The notes beneath the pieces were generated by a model that saw only the letters and a program-made list of their open reading frames with translations, did no database searches and was not told the origin of the DNA. Below are positions 1 to 12,009 of a stretch of DNA of 64,000 nt, one piece after another (within the stretch, counting starts at the first letter, position 1; every line of letters begins with the position of its first letter). The position numbers and the translations under genes are program-made. Origin of the DNA: Pelobates cultripes (Eukaryota > Chordata > Amphibia > Anura > Pelobatidae); NCBI GenBank assembly GCA_933207985.1, contig OW240917.1:121660149-121724148 (forward strand). The letters are read 5' to 3'.

Positions 1-1
1 C

Positions 2-181
2 TTTTCTTTGCGCACGGATCACAACCCGTTGGTCTGGTTAAACTGGGTGGCTGGGGACAACGCCAGGCTGCTGCGCTGGAGTTTGGCGCTGCAGCTATTT
101 TATTTCAACATTCAGTACCGCCCTGGGAAACAGAACGGAAATGCTGACGGGTTGTCTAGACAAACTGACTTGGAAAAATGA
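2..181 (+). pseudogene. gypsy-type pol, end of RNase H domain
   Basis: An open frame enters from the left edge and ends at TGA 179-181. It reads TDHNPLVWLN, then RLLRWSLALQ, then QYRPGKQNGNADGLSRQ. This is the usual C-terminal part of the RNase H domain of Ty3/gypsy pol, which degrades the RNA strand during reverse transcription. Gypsy pol normally continues into integrase. Here the frame stops and LTR-like sequence follows at once, so the integrase is missing or lies elsewhere. The rest of the element is outside the window. The family call is good; the state of the whole element is unknown. Confidence 0.8.
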
Positions 182-184
182 TCT

Positions 185-1346
185 GTGAGCAACCCCAGAC
201 ATCCCCAAGCTGATCCGTTGAGGATCAGACTGTGTTTGCCGGCTTGTGGTCAAGCGGGAGCAGTGTACCGTAGTGTTTCTTACTACTCCAGATTTTATTG
301 TTGGCTGTTGCTATCACTAATTTTTTAAGTATTTTATTCCATCCTTCACGGTTCAGTACACTGAGAAAAGAACCAGGTAACCCTCTATCTGTTGTGTCAT
401 TCGTCTGGTTGTTTGGTAAGAATTTACTTTGAACCATCTGAAGTTGTGCCATTCGACAAACGAACAAACTACCGAGCAACCAGGCCACCCCGGAGAGGAG
501 CGTGGCACTAATTGACCTTCCCCATCGTTATTCACTTTACCTCAATTGACAATTACCCAAACACACTATGTATTCCCTGGGTGGCCGCCATTCGGCATAC
601 GAACACGTGGCGGCAGCCATCTTGCCATACGAACGCATCAGTGGCGTTTGGTCGTCGAGTGTCTGAAACCCAAATCGGAAACTTGACAACGCGAACACTG
701 CAGAGACCTCCATACTTCCACCCGTTTGTGAGAAAACATACGAACGGCACGGCGTTCGGTAAAAAGATTCACACGAACGAGGGGAATCATCCGAACCCAG
801 GCAGAGCCCATTATATTGAATGATTTCGTGATTTTCATCTCACGAACGGAGACCGACCGCAAGGCCAAAACACATGGAACTATTTTCGGCTAACACCTCG
901 TGTGCGGTCGGTAAAAGGAAGACCTCGAACCCCTGAACCGATCTGGGTGATTTTTGAGTATGTTGATCACCCAGATCAGGGCTATCAGGGAATATGTAAT
1001 TTATGGGTGTAAGTTATAGTTTTGGGGTACATCCAGGCATTGGGTAAAAATGTGTGTTTCAAATGTACAGTTAATTTTATCTACCAGGCTAATGGGAGGG
1101 ACTGTGTGGGCTGTACCCAGCTAGGGATTGGATAATGCCTAATTTTCTGTGGGTGTCTCCCTTGCATGGGAAAATTGCATAAAAGCTGGATATGTGGCAT
1201 TAAAATTCAGTTCTGCTCCTGATAGAGTGTCGTCCAGTTATTGGGAAAGGTGATGGGATATTCGTCAATTATAAACTACTTGATCCCGAGTAACTATTGG
1301 AATACCAGCGGAGAAAGTCTATGTTAAATTAGTGCTCCGCTACAGT
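185..1346 (+). repeat. gypsy LTR (3' LTR of the element at the left edge)
   Basis: A non-coding block follows the gypsy pol end. It contains many GAACG-rich segments, a TATA-like box before AGCTGG near 1180, and ATTAAAA near 1200. Segments around 585-680 and 935-1030 match, in reverse orientation, the LTR at 12407-13566 (shared ACACGTGGCGGC-like and GATCTGGGTGATTTTTG stretches), so both belong to one LTR family. Both boundaries are approximate: the left one is placed just after the pol stop and the right one at a GCTACA end. Short open frames inside it are chance. Confidence 0.6.
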
Positions 1347-2450
1347 GCCTTACTAGGATAGGCTCAAGTCTCAAAAACATGGGTATGTCAGGTCATACCA
1401 AACCTTCTCCAGATTATTGACTCAGTGGTTCTCAGGTATATAGAAACAAAGAGAAAACAAGATACTATAGTGCAGGACTGACGAGATGAGGTTGTAGAAT
1501 AAAATAGCAGTACAAAGACTTGCTCACCTATAATAGAGCCAAATTTACTAGGCTCTAAGTGTCAGGGCATAAGTGACTTTAAGGGAGACACTACCCTTCT
1601 TGTGCACAGGAAACAGTAGAGGGTCCACTGCATGGTATTAATAAAATAACACTTTATTACTTATCACAAAATAAACATAGATATAAAACTTGGATCAATA
1701 ATACCAGTCCCAGTATTCTGTAAGGTGGACTCTCCTCGCACTCCGAGATGCATTTCGCCGGTAGGCTCTCTCAGGCTTTCAAAAGATAATCCAAAAATAT
1801 TAAATTGAGACAAAATATCATCCCATCTAGACTTCCAGAGAAGAGAAATCAATGTATCCTAGTTATTTATCAGCTTCATAAGTCACCTCGACATTCAGAG
1901 GTATGAAACAATATGAAACTTGCAGGAGCTTGTGTTTGAGTGATAAGAAAAAATAAAATGGGACAGATTGCAGAGTTAAGTAATATAATTGGTGAGAAAC
2001 AAAACACGACAGATGCAAATGAATCACATGCAAGGATAACAAAATCTTTTCTATTAAACACACATGAAACCTTTCACCAACGCCATTTACTGGAGTGGTT
2101 GAAAACCCTGCAATGGCAGCTATTATGTTGAGAGAATGACAAGTTGGAGAAATCTTAGGCAGCATACATTCTCTTTTCAAGTTTTGTTTTCTCAGATAAG
2201 TTTCAAGTTGAAGACTGTTTGGCAACCTTGGTAACCTGCTTATTATTGACACGATATGTGCAATGGATTACTGACTTATAATGGTTACCAAGTTGTATCA
2301 CATTCTTCCACGATCCTAGGGGTTACAGTCTTTTCATCTCCTCACCCACCCCCAATTTTAATTTATTTTCACAATTATATGAGCACTTCACAGTTGACAA
2401 TAATACATATGGACAATTGGAAGAACATGATGGTATCTTATATACATATA
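1347..2450. other. Gene-free stretch, old unclassified repeats
   Basis: No coding frame with recognisable similarity is seen. The segment near 1735-1790 read on the minus strand resembles the CTGA...GAAA repeat motif discussed in the findings. The rest is AT-rich sequence without clear structure. Confidence 0.4.
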
Positions 2451-2575
2451 CAGGGCTGGTGCAAGGATTTCTACCGCCCTAGGCAAAGATCCATTTTGCC
2501 GCCCCTCATGTCACTCACTTACTGACAAATACACACTGGCAGACACACACACTCACTGACAGTCATACACTCACT

Positions 2576-2613
<38 letters not shown>

Positions 2614-3402
2614 CACTGACAGACATACACTCACTCACTGACACACACACACAGACATACACTCACTAACACACACAAACACTCACTCGCTGACACACAC
2701 TGACAGACATACACTCAGTCACTGACACACACTCACTGACATACATACACTCACTCACCGACACACACACAGACACTCACTGACATACATACACTCACCC
2801 ACTGACGAACACTCACTGACAGACACACTCACTGAAAGCCAAACACTCACACACTAATTGACAGAAACACACACACACACACACAGACACACACAGGCAG
2901 ACACTCACTGACCTACATACACTCACTCACTGACAGACACACACACACTCACTGAGACACAGAATCAGACATCCAGTTTCCCTACCTCCCTGGGGAAGCT
3001 ACTCACTCCTCCAGTGCGCTGTTTAGTATGCCAGAATGACGTCATATTCCGTCTCCCGGCATCACAGCGGGCGCATGAGGGAGGAGTGCGAATCTGCAAG
3101 AAGAGCCTCCCTAGCCGTCCACACTGTCGTCGCCTGCTTCCTCTCCTCCAGCATTTATTGGCAGAACAGGCACTTGCCATCAGGGTAAGCAGGTGCCTAC
3201 CCTGGCATACTGAAGGACAGCTTCGAGGGCACCCATTTTCGGGCGTCTGGAGGATCGGCTGAGGGTGGGTGCTATAGAGCCGCTCGCCCATGGCTGTGGC
3301 CCAGGACAGGTGGGGCCCACCAGAAAATATTCCGGTGGGTGCCCCCAGCAAGCCAGAGCCCTAGGCGAATGCCTAGTTCACCTAATGGTTGCGCTGGCCC
3401 TG
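2451..3402. mobile_element. Non-autonomous hAT-like element
   Basis: The left end starts CAGGGCTGGTGCAAGG. The right end, read on the other strand, starts CAGGGCCAGCGCAACC, so the terminal inverted repeats match imperfectly over about 30 bp, including a shared CTAGGC. The flanks are TACATATA on the left and TACATACA on the right, a 7-of-8 match and so a plausible hAT 8-bp target duplication. There is no transposase frame. The first part of the interior is the satellite at 2515-2960; the second part (2965-3400) is GC-richer, with short meaningless frames. Confidence 0.75.
2515..2960. repeat. ACACTCACTGAC-type minisatellite with (CA)n
   Basis: About 450 bp of irregular tandem units built from ACTCACTGAC, AGACATACACTC and ACACACAC runs, including one long (CA)n run near 2575-2608. 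It lies wholly inside the hAT-like element. Unit length drifts from 10 to about 24 bp, typical of a replication-slippage satellite. Confidence 0.85.
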
Positions 3403-3444
3403 TACATACATTAAGCAAAAGTACAGCCACGTACAAAACATGTA

Positions 3445-4756
3445 CACTCCTCAAAATAAAGGGAACACTTAAACAACACAATGTAACTCCAAGTCAATCA
3501 CATTTCTGTGAAATCAAACTGTCCACTTAGGAAGCAACACTGAGTGACAATCAATTTCACATGCTGATATGCAAATGGGATAGACAACAGGACAACAGGT
3601 GGAAATTATAGGCAATTAGCAAGACACCCCCAATAAAGGAGTGGTTCTGCAGTTGGTGACCACAGACCACTTCTCAGTTCCTATGCTTCCTGGCTGATGT
3701 TTTGGTCACTTTTGAATGCTGGCGGTGCTTTCACTCTAGTGATAGCATGAGACAGAGTCTACAACCCACACAAGTGGCTCAGGAAGTGCAGCTCATCCAG
3801 GATGGCACATCAATGCGAGCTGTGGCATGAAGGTTTGCTGTGTCTGTCAGCGTAGTGTCCAGAGCATGGAGGCGCTACCAGGAGACAGGCCAGTACATCA
3901 GGAGACGTGGAGGAGGCCGTAGGAGGGCAACAACCCAGCAGCAGGATCGCTACCTCCCCTTTGTGCAAGGAGGAACAGGGGGAGCACTGCCAGAGTCCTG
4001 CAAAATGACCTCCAGCAGGCCACAAATGTGCACGTGTCTGCCCTAACGGTCAGAAACAGACTCCATGAGGGTGGTATGAGGGCTCGACGTCCACAGGTGG
4101 GGTTGTACTTACCTCCCAACACCGTGCAGGACGTTTGGCATTTGCCAGAGAACACCAAGATTGGCAAATTCGCCACTGGCGCCCTGTGCTCTTCACAGAT
4201 GAAAGCAGGTTCACACTAAGCACATGTGACAGACATGACAGAGTCTGGAGACGCCGTGGAGAACATTCTGGCCCGCCCATTCCCCAGACCTGAATCCAAT
4301 TAAGCACATCTGGGACATCATGTCTCGCTCCATCCACCAACGTCACGTTGCACCACAGACTGTCCAGGAGTTGGCAGATGCTTTAGTCCAAGTCTGGGAG
4401 GAGATCCTTTAGGAGACCATCCGCCACCTCATCAGAAGCATGCACAGGCGTTGTAGGGAGGTCACACAGGCACGTGGAGGCCACACACACTACTGATCCT
4501 CATTTTAACTTTTTTTTAAGGACATTACATCAAAGTTGGATCAGCCTGTAGTGTGTTTTTCCACTTTAATTTTGAGTGTGACTCCGTATCCAGTCCTCCA
4601 TGGGTTGAAACATTTGATTTGCATTTTTTTATTTTTGTGTGATTTTGTTGTCAGCACATTCAACTATGTAAAGAACAAAGTATTTCAGAGGAATATTTAA
4701 TTAATTCAGATCTAGGATGTTTTATTTTTGTGTTCCCTTTATTTTTTTGAGCAGTT
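3445..4756 (+). mobile_element. Tc1/mariner-type element, internally deleted
   Basis: TA-flanked ends carry matching inverted repeats: the left end reads CACTCCTCAAAATAAAGG and the right end, on the other strand, ACTGCTCAAAAAAATAAAGG, each followed by GAACAC. Between them lies a decayed transposase gene. The 3' flank after the gene is AT-rich and ends in the TTTTTTTGAGCAGT terminus. A short spacer separates the element from the hAT element on its left. Confidence 0.8.
3747..4496 (+). pseudogene. Tc1/mariner transposase remnant, catalytic core deleted
   Basis: The frame starts at ATG 3747 ([20 protein letters not shown]) and contains the DNA-binding helix-turn-helix part ([20 protein letters not shown]). 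It is broken by stops and frameshifts. Near 4263 the sequence jumps from the segment that normally precedes the first catalytic domain half to the segment just before the final catalytic acid (SPDLNPI, 4280-4300). The central catalytic stretch is therefore missing; compared with usual transposase length, several hundred bases are gone. The stop is the TGA at 4494. It cannot encode an active enzyme. Confidence 0.75.
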
Positions 4757-5290
4757 TATATACCATAAAACAAATTTTGTTGTCTAGTGTCCAGATAAAT
4801 CAGCATAGAGTATTAACAGTCCTTATAAACTGTACCTGCTGACAAGTGAATGTGTTACAAGCAGCTTAGGAATTTTGATACACTTGTCTTGTTGCTGATC
4901 AACACATGCAACTAAGAAAAGAGAGAGTGAAATGCTCAAAAAGAGAAAAGAAGTAGAAAGGTGCAAATGCATGAACTAACCTAGTACAACCTATTTACTT
5001 GTGGGTAGCTCTTTGTTATAGTAAATGTTATGCCTAGCCGTGTCGGTTGACCAGGAGACACCAGGTCAAGCGTATCTAGGACAATAGTGCATGCTCGCCT
5101 AGCACCCCCATCATCCAGTCTAGGTAGCCTATGGGATCCTGATGGTCCAGTGAGGGCAGTTTGTGTTAGTGCGTGGAGTAAGCTTGTTTTGATCTTAAGC
5201 ATATTGTTATGTTGGCCTAAACATATACACCCATCCCCATGCCTGTATAGTCCCAAATACAAACTTTTCTTTTTTTATACATGTTTATTT
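4757..5290. other. Gene-free spacer between Tc1 and L1
   Basis: No coding similarity is seen. The right half (5040-5260) is GC-richer and could be 5' untranslated sequence of the following L1 or an older repeat; nothing in it decides between these. Confidence 0.35.
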
Positions 5291-5314
5291 ACATGAGTAG
5301 CCAAGAGATTCCTC

Positions 5315-6046
5315 CAGATCTTCCCTGCTGAATTTATAGTTTTATTAGATCTAAAAGCAGAGATTGCCGCCATTGGGGCCCGCACTACGCGCATTGAACA
5401 TCATATGGGGACTGTAGTGGCGGTCCATAATACGGCCGCGAACCTTACCAATAAGCTCCTGCACAGGATAGCAGACTTGGAGATGGAGGTTGAAGACGTC
5501 TCTAACCACTCACGACGCAACAACCTACGCATCCGCGGCCTACCAAAGACAGTAGAGGAGGCGAACCTCGAAGAAACCCTGGTCTCCATTTTCAAACATA
5601 GCCTGCCTGACATACCTGACCACCTCTGGGTAGTGGATAGGGTACACAGAGCCCTGGGGGCCAGAGGGCCGAAAAACAGCCCCCCCAGGGATGTCATCAT
5701 GAAATGGCATTACTACAAGACCAAATGAACCTATGAACATGATGGAGTTAACATCCAAATATACCAGGATGTAGCACCGGCCACGCTCCTCCGGAGAAAA
5801 GAATGGAAGCCATTCACGGACCTGCTGAGAATCAACGGCATGGGCTTCGCTAGGAGATACCCTTTCAAGATATTGGTATTTAATGGCCCGAAACCGACGG
5901 TACTGTTCCCCTCAATGGACATACCCACCTTTCTATCAGATTTGGGCATTGAACTGCCCGCGGACTTCAGAGCCCCATCCTCCTGGCCAGGGACACTGGC
6001 AAAGCTTCCCGAACTAGGAGATACATGTCACCACCAGCGGGACTGA
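5315..6046 (+). pseudogene. L1 ORF1 (RNA-binding chaperone), one internal stop
   Basis: ORF1 protein binds L1 RNA as a trimer. The frame is open from before 5315. After ATG 5405 there is a coiled-coil-like segment (LLHRIADLEMEVEDVSNH), then the RRM hallmark RRNNLRIRGLPKTVEEANLE, then RVHRALGARGPKNSPPRDVI and HYYKTK. A TGA at 5726-5728 interrupts it. The same frame continues with the C-terminal domain (QDVAPATLLRRKEWKPFTDL, then FARRYPFKILV) to the stop at 6046. No base shift is needed, so one nonsense change explains the break. Confidence 0.8.
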
Positions 6047-7175
6047 ACCGGAGACAATGACACCACTCGGGCCTAATACAAGCCACTACCTGCTAATTGA
6101 TCCACTGAGGGTATCTGTATATATATGTGTTTTGCACTGTTAGATGTTTCAGCCACGTTAATATATAGCCGACAGTACGATAGCTAAAGACCGTAGCTGG
6201 TTTCTCTGGAGATGTCTTGCTAATGGGGGGTAGGGGCCGAAATTGAACATGCTGTGTGGGACAGAATGGGGGATAGAGGTGGAACAGAGGGTAGAATATG
6301 CCCTTTTGTGAGCCAGGAAGCGCTCTGTCATCCCACATACTGAGGGGTTCTCCCAACTTGTTCACGTACCATGGCACCATTGGTACGCTCTAGGGTATAT
6401 CGACTAAACCACCAACCCTGCCATACTGGCGCTAACTTACTTTGCCCTGAACGAACAGGCCAAAAGCACACCCTAACTATAGCCGCGACAACACCAGTGA
6501 CTGACATGAGGGAGTGATTGAAAGATGCTGCGTCCCACTGACACGCCAAAGAGCCTGATTGCTTGGGGTTAAAGAGAGAAGCACTGTCATGAACCCTCCG
6601 CCCCTCCAGGCTCACAGGCAACTATATAAATGGGGATTACTTATCAACCCACTTGAGCATTGCCGGTGTGCTGTTTGGCTGTGCTTCTCCCCCCGTCTCA
6701 GGTGATTCCCCCCAGAGCTCCTGGCAAACAGTAAGACCCGGTAAATATACCGAATTGTTGATTGTGATAGAAAAGGACCTGAACGGTTTAATTCGCATAA
6801 CTATTTTTATATACTAATTTTTGTTAGTGGATCCCAATCCAGCAAGACGCATAATACACTGATTGTGTACCTTTAATCTGCTCAACTGTTAGGTGTAACT
6901 ATTGTTTTATTTTTATATACCAATCATTGTGAGTGGATCCCAACCCAGCAAGACGCATAATATACTAATTGTATACCTTTTTCTTTTCTTTTTCGGTGTA
7001 CCTCTCTGGTTGTGTATAGAACACTACCTACTCCCACCCTCTCTATCCTCCCCCACCCCTCAACCTTCCCAGATCTGCTGCTGGGGGTAGCAGCTCCACC
7101 CAACATCTATACATAAGGTAAGCAGACAAACCACACCCCACTGGACAGTCACCCAAACCTTTAGTAAGACAATAC
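6047..7175 (+). other. L1 inter-ORF spacer with a duplicated segment
   Basis: No coding similarity is seen. Two related segments lie at about 6808-6870 and 6916-6982. Each contains GTGGATCCCAA, CCAGCAAGACGCATAAT and a TTGT-TACCTTT stretch, so a unit of roughly 107 bp seems to be repeated. The spacer is longer than usual between L1 ORFs, so part may be inserted sequence. Confidence 0.45.
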
Positions 7176-7179
7176 AAAA

Positions 7180-10100
7180 TAGAACTCAAATTGACCTCAC
7201 TTAAAGTAAACAGACTCAACAGTCCAAAGAAACAACAGCTCCTCTTCCGTGAATTATGACGCCAACAATCTGATATTGCCTTCCTTCAGGAAACCAACTT
7301 ACCTCGCACATCACCGACACAAATCAAAAACCATATCTACACCAGGGCCTCCCGAGCACTAAATAAAAAGAATGGTGTTGAGATACTTATACACAAAAAA
7401 TGCCCCATAAACATCACCCAAACCCACACTGACACAGAAGGCCAGTACGTGGTTCTAATGGGCACGTTATACACATATATATTTAACACATATCATTTGA
7501 TTAACGTCTACGCACCCAACATCCCCTGTAAGGAATTCTGGACAGAACTAGAAGCGTTGATCCTATCGCTCCCTAGGGGAATCTTACTACTAGGAGGGGA
7601 CTTAAACGCCACACTATGCCCAGCCTCGGACCACGGAGGGGGACTCTGCCTCCCCCGGTCTCAAAATAGAGGAGGGCAAGATAAGCTCCTGAACACTTTT
7701 CTCAACCGAACAGGCCTATTAGACCCGTGGAGGATCCAACATCTGAGTGTGCGGGAATATACTTTCTACTTGGTAGTGCATGCGACATATTCTCGCATAG
7801 ATATATTTCTCATCAATCAGCTTGCCATGCCTTGGATTAACACCTCGGAGATAAATCTTATCTCTTGGTCAGATCATGCTGACATTGCCCTCACACTAAA
7901 AGTCCCAGTCCCACACACACCATGGAAATGGAGACTGAATGCCTCCCTATTTAAAGACTCCCAAACACGAGAGACGATACAAATCAAAATAGCCCGATAC
8001 TTTCAAGAGAACGACACCCCGGATATATCCCCCACAACATTGTGGGCAGCCCATAAAACGGTAATATGGGGACTGCTGATTAAAATAGCCACCCATCAAA
8101 AAAAAAGAGAAAAATGAAAAAACTCTCTGAACTGCAGAAACTATTGTGCAGCACTGAACTAAAAAATAAACAAGCGGAGACCCCAACCACGACCAGAGAA
8201 CTTAATGACATAAGACGACAGCTAAGAGAACTCATGATAGACGATGTGAGCAAAGACATGATCCACACAAAACGCCTATTCTATGAAAAGTCCAATAAAA
8301 TGGATATATTACTAGCTAGGGCCCTCAGACCCAAAAGGACATCGACAACTATCACAACTATAAAGGACAGCCGAGGGAAAATCCTCAACAACCCTATAGA
8401 CATAAACAAGGAATTTACAACATTCCTCTCTGAAGTATATAATCACTCCCCCGCCCTATTGAGTGCAAATAACGCCTACATGGCACAAATCACTGCCTTC
8501 TTGCAGGGCACTAAGATGCGGAGACTACCAGCGGACATAACGGCACACCTAGGGGCACCCATAGAAAATGATTAAATAAACAGGGCAATAACTGATCTTA
8601 AAGGTGGGAAGGCCCCGGGCCCTGACAAATTTGACAGATCCTACTATAAGACCTTCAGAGAAGACTTAATCCCCCATATAGCCAACATGTACAAAACCTG
8701 GACCGAAGTGGACACGCCCAACCCCGACCTCGCCACGGCAGACATAGCCCTCATCCCCAAACCAGACAGAGACACCTCGAATGTAGCAAACTACCGCCCC
8801 ATCTCCCTTATTAACTTTGACCTGAAGATATATGCCAAGATCCTGGCCACCAGACTTAACCCGCTCCTCCCTAAATTTATACATGTGGACCAGGTGGGAT
8901 TTGTCCCAACTAGACAACTCTATGAAAATACGAGACGAGCAACAGACTTGATATGGTGGGCTAAAAAGACACGAGCGCCTTCTCTGATCATTTCCCTGGA
9001 TGCGGAGAAGGCGTTTGACAGAATCCAATGGTTCTACCTATTTGCGCTCCTCAGAGAAATGCAGCTCCCCATACTGTTTATCAAGGCAGTCCAGGCATTG
9101 TATGCAACCCCAAGGGCCCAAATAATGATACTGGGGGCACACCCGACCCCCTTCAAGTTGACCAACGGTACCCAACAAGGATGCCCCCTGTCCCCTCTGT
9201 TGTTCATACTAGCTCTAGAATCTCTGATGCAATTAATTAGAGACGATAAGTAAACATAAAGGGGATACAGGTCGCGTCCGAAGAATTTAAAATCACGGCC
9301 TACGCAGATGACATACTGCTCACTATCACAGATCCGAAAGAATCAGTCCCCCACATCCTCGACATTCTAGACGCTTATCGACAAGTGTAAGGATACAAAA
9401 TAAATTTAGAAAAATCAGTAGGCATGTGTGACGGTAGTCGCCATCACTGGGGATGGAAGACAGACACTGTGGGTGGGCTCCCAAATTCCTTTTGTGTTTT
9501 GTCACATTGTGCCTATTATTTGTGCAGGGTATGTTGAATGTATTGCTGGTCTGTGCATCTCCCCCTCCCCCCTTTTTCCTGTCCTATTGTTTCTAGCTGT
9601 TCTGTCCCGCCTCAATCTCCCATCAGCCCTTGCTATTGTCTGACCCCACCCTTCCTTGTACTATAATAATCTATGTAACCTATTGTATGTAAATGAGGCT
9701 GTTGAGGGCTTAAACTATGTGTGCTGTATTCATTAAAGAGTTGCTGTTTAACCTTCACCATGTGTAGTCTGGTGTTTGGTCCTGGGTGGAAAAGGCCCTA
9801 AGTGATCCCAGTCAAGCCTCGGCATCTGGGCCTGAAGTGTTTCCCTGATAGCTACAAGGAAGCCGACTTGGCGGAGGTACTCGGTTGGAGTACTGGAGCT
9901 CCGTTACAACATGCCATTAGGAGTCACAGACACAGACGTCAGATGGCTGCAACTTACAACAGACCTCAAAATTAGCACACAACCCATTAAATACCTGGGT
10001 GTCAGACTCACACAAAACCACACAGACCTTTACACTGAAAACCACAGAAGATTACGACTTACCTTGCGAACAGATTTAGAAAAAAGGCACGAGAAACCCA

Positions 10101-11290
10101 TCTCGTGGCTGGGGAGATTGCATATTATTAAGATGAATCTCCTGCCACGTCTCCTGTTCCTGTTTCAGGCACTACCAGTGGCAGTTACTAAAAGCGACCT
10201 CAAACCATTACAAACAGCCATAGACAACTTCATCTGGGCCAGAAAGAGACATAGAGTGGCAAGGCACACATTGTACACACCAAAAAGCAGAGGAGGCCTG
10301 GGGCTACCCAATCTACACCTATATTATCTCTCAGCCCAACTGGCGCAAATTGTAGAGTGGCACTCGCCCCCAGACACCCACAGATGGGTAGACCTAGAAA
10401 CACTCCTTATGAGCACAGACTTACCACAATTTTGGATATGGGTACCCAGGACAGATCGCCCGACACTTCGCACCACCTGCCCAGCCATCTTAAATTCAGT
10501 TAGGATATGGAACACTACGGCGCACAAATATGTACTCACGCACTCTACATCACCCCTGACACCATACCTTCGCAACAAGGCATTTCCACCAGGCATGACA
10601 CCTAGGGTATGGAAGACACTCGAGTTCAGCGTTATTATTACCTATATTAGACAGGCACCCTACGCACCATAGAGGATCTAAAATCCATAGCCCCATTAAC
10701 CACTAAAGATCATTAAAGGTACCTTCAACTACGAGACTTTGTCCAGAAACCTGAGGTAGCTGAAGCGGCTAGGGCTAAACCCACAGTCTCCGAAATACTA
10801 TGTATGTCTGAGGGACCACGTGCCGGTCTCATCACTCGCCTATGTGTACAACTGAGCGCACCCACTGGGGAAGCCCAAACACAATGGGAAACAGAGCTCC
10901 ACCAGACACTTGAAAGCGAAGAATGGCAGGACATATGGGAAGCAGCAACCAAGTCCTCTGTATGTGTCATTCACCAAGAGCAGTGTTACAAAACACTTAT
11001 GAGATGGTACACCACACCAGTCAAATTTCACAGAATGGGTAAAACAACCACAGATACATGCTGGAGAGGCTTACATATGTGGTGGACATGCCCAAAGGTG
11101 GTGCAATATTGGATTAGCATAGCCAGACTCCTGACAGAAATTCTAAATAAGCCAATCGACCCTGACCCATGGACCTTCCTGTTAGCCAAACCGATGGATA
11201 ACCTTCCTAACAGAGAGCAAAAGCTCCTAAAAAAAAATCAACCTGGCTGCCAGGCGTGCTTTGGCACAAACGTGGCTGCAGATTGACATC
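7180..11290 (+). pseudogene. L1 ORF2 (endonuclease and reverse transcriptase), disrupted
   Basis: Endonuclease motifs appear in order: FLQETNLP near 7275, NVYAPN near 7505, LLGGDLNATL near 7590, YSRIDIFLIN near 7790 and SWSDHADIAL near 7865. Reverse transcriptase motifs follow: GGKAPGPDKF near 8605, ADIALIPKPD, NYRPISLINFDLKIYAKIL near 8790, SLDAEKAFDR near 8995, TQQGCPLSPLLF near 9170, and the catalytic AYADD at 9298-9312. The C-terminal part includes WRGLHMWWTCPKV near 11060. Breaks include a shift near 8110, an in-frame TAA at 8573, a shift near 9250, a TAA at 9389 and a TAG near 10670, plus the LTR inserted after codon NLEKSVGM. Confidence 0.85.
9427..9908 (+). repeat. Solo LTR inserted in L1 ORF2
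   Basis: A 482-bp block begins TGTGACGGTAGTCGCC and ends CTCCGTTACA, so it has the TG...CA ends of an LTR. The flanks are GCATG on the left and ACATG on the right, a 4-of-5 match to a 5-bp target duplication. Removing the block and one flank restores the L1 reading frame (NLEKSVGM then PLGVTDTDVRW), which proves it is an insertion. A CATTAAAG signal lies near 9730. No coding sequence accompanies it, so it is a solo LTR of gypsy or retrovirus-like type. Confidence 0.8.
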
Positions 11291-12009
11291 CCACAATTAC
11301 ACAGGGTAAGCCGTAACATCAAGGAAGCTCACCTCATGGACAAACTTTCAGCTCAAGTACGTGACATACCCACGCTTCCTTAAAATATGGGAACCATGGG
11401 AAGAATACATTAACCGCTGAGGGCACATGGGTAAAACTGGACCCAAAATACACCCCCCGCCCCGGCAGCGGAGCTCACCCTTTCGCAGACCCCCTCCCCC
11501 TCTTCCTCCTCTCCCTGCACCCCCTCCCTCATCTACTTACAAACTCTTGCTCCTACTTTGTTTAGACAGCATTAAGTAACTATGTCAATCTTGACCAGGG
11601 CATAAAAGCAACACCTGGAGCAGAGATATTTGGGTCTACAAATCATCACTTTTGAAAATTATTGGGGTCTCAGGCCCATCATCCAGACAAGACTGCAAGG
11701 CCAGGGAGATTCTTACCCTTTAAATATAACCCTGTAGAGGAGTCTGATTGCTTTAACATACCTAGAGCACGACATAGAGAGAATCACCCTGTATGTGTGT
11801 TGTTGTTTCGATTACCTGTTTGTTTTAAAAAAAAAAGAAGTAAAACTGTGACAGAATATGAGCACAATCGTTGTACTAGATATGTATATGTTGAATTACG
11901 CTAAAATAGGCTTCTGCGTAAGCCACAACAATTGATTGACTATAATGTCTTGTTGCATGTCACAACCTAAATAAAGAATAATAAAAAAAAAAAAGCCATT
12001 TCAAATTAC

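Larger units (their letters stand above)
5295..11994 (+). mobile_element. L1/Tx1-type LINE, nearly full length, degenerate
   Basis: A plus-strand non-LTR retrotransposon with the classic order ORF1 (about 5310-6046), spacer, ORF2 endonuclease (about 7180-7920), reverse transcriptase (about 8580-9430 and 9909-10100), C-terminal region (to about 11290), 3'UTR and poly(A) tail (12 A's ending at 11994). The reading frames carry only a handful of stops and shifts, so it decayed recently relative to its neighbours. A solo LTR at 9427-9908 splits ORF2. Immediately after the poly(A) the sequence becomes the truncated end of an opposite-strand L1. Confidence 0.85.

Noticed and set aside
512..868. Open frames of up to 103 codons on both strands
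   Set aside because: They lie in a gypsy LTR, overlap each other on opposite strands and show no protein-like motif.
2515..2960. Regular short repeats that could suggest a CRISPR array
   Set aside because: Units are 10-24 bp with no unique spacers and sit in a eukaryotic transposon; this is a satellite.
3014..3481. Overlapping frames up to 128 codons
   Set aside because: GC-rich interior of the non-autonomous hAT element; no domain or start context.
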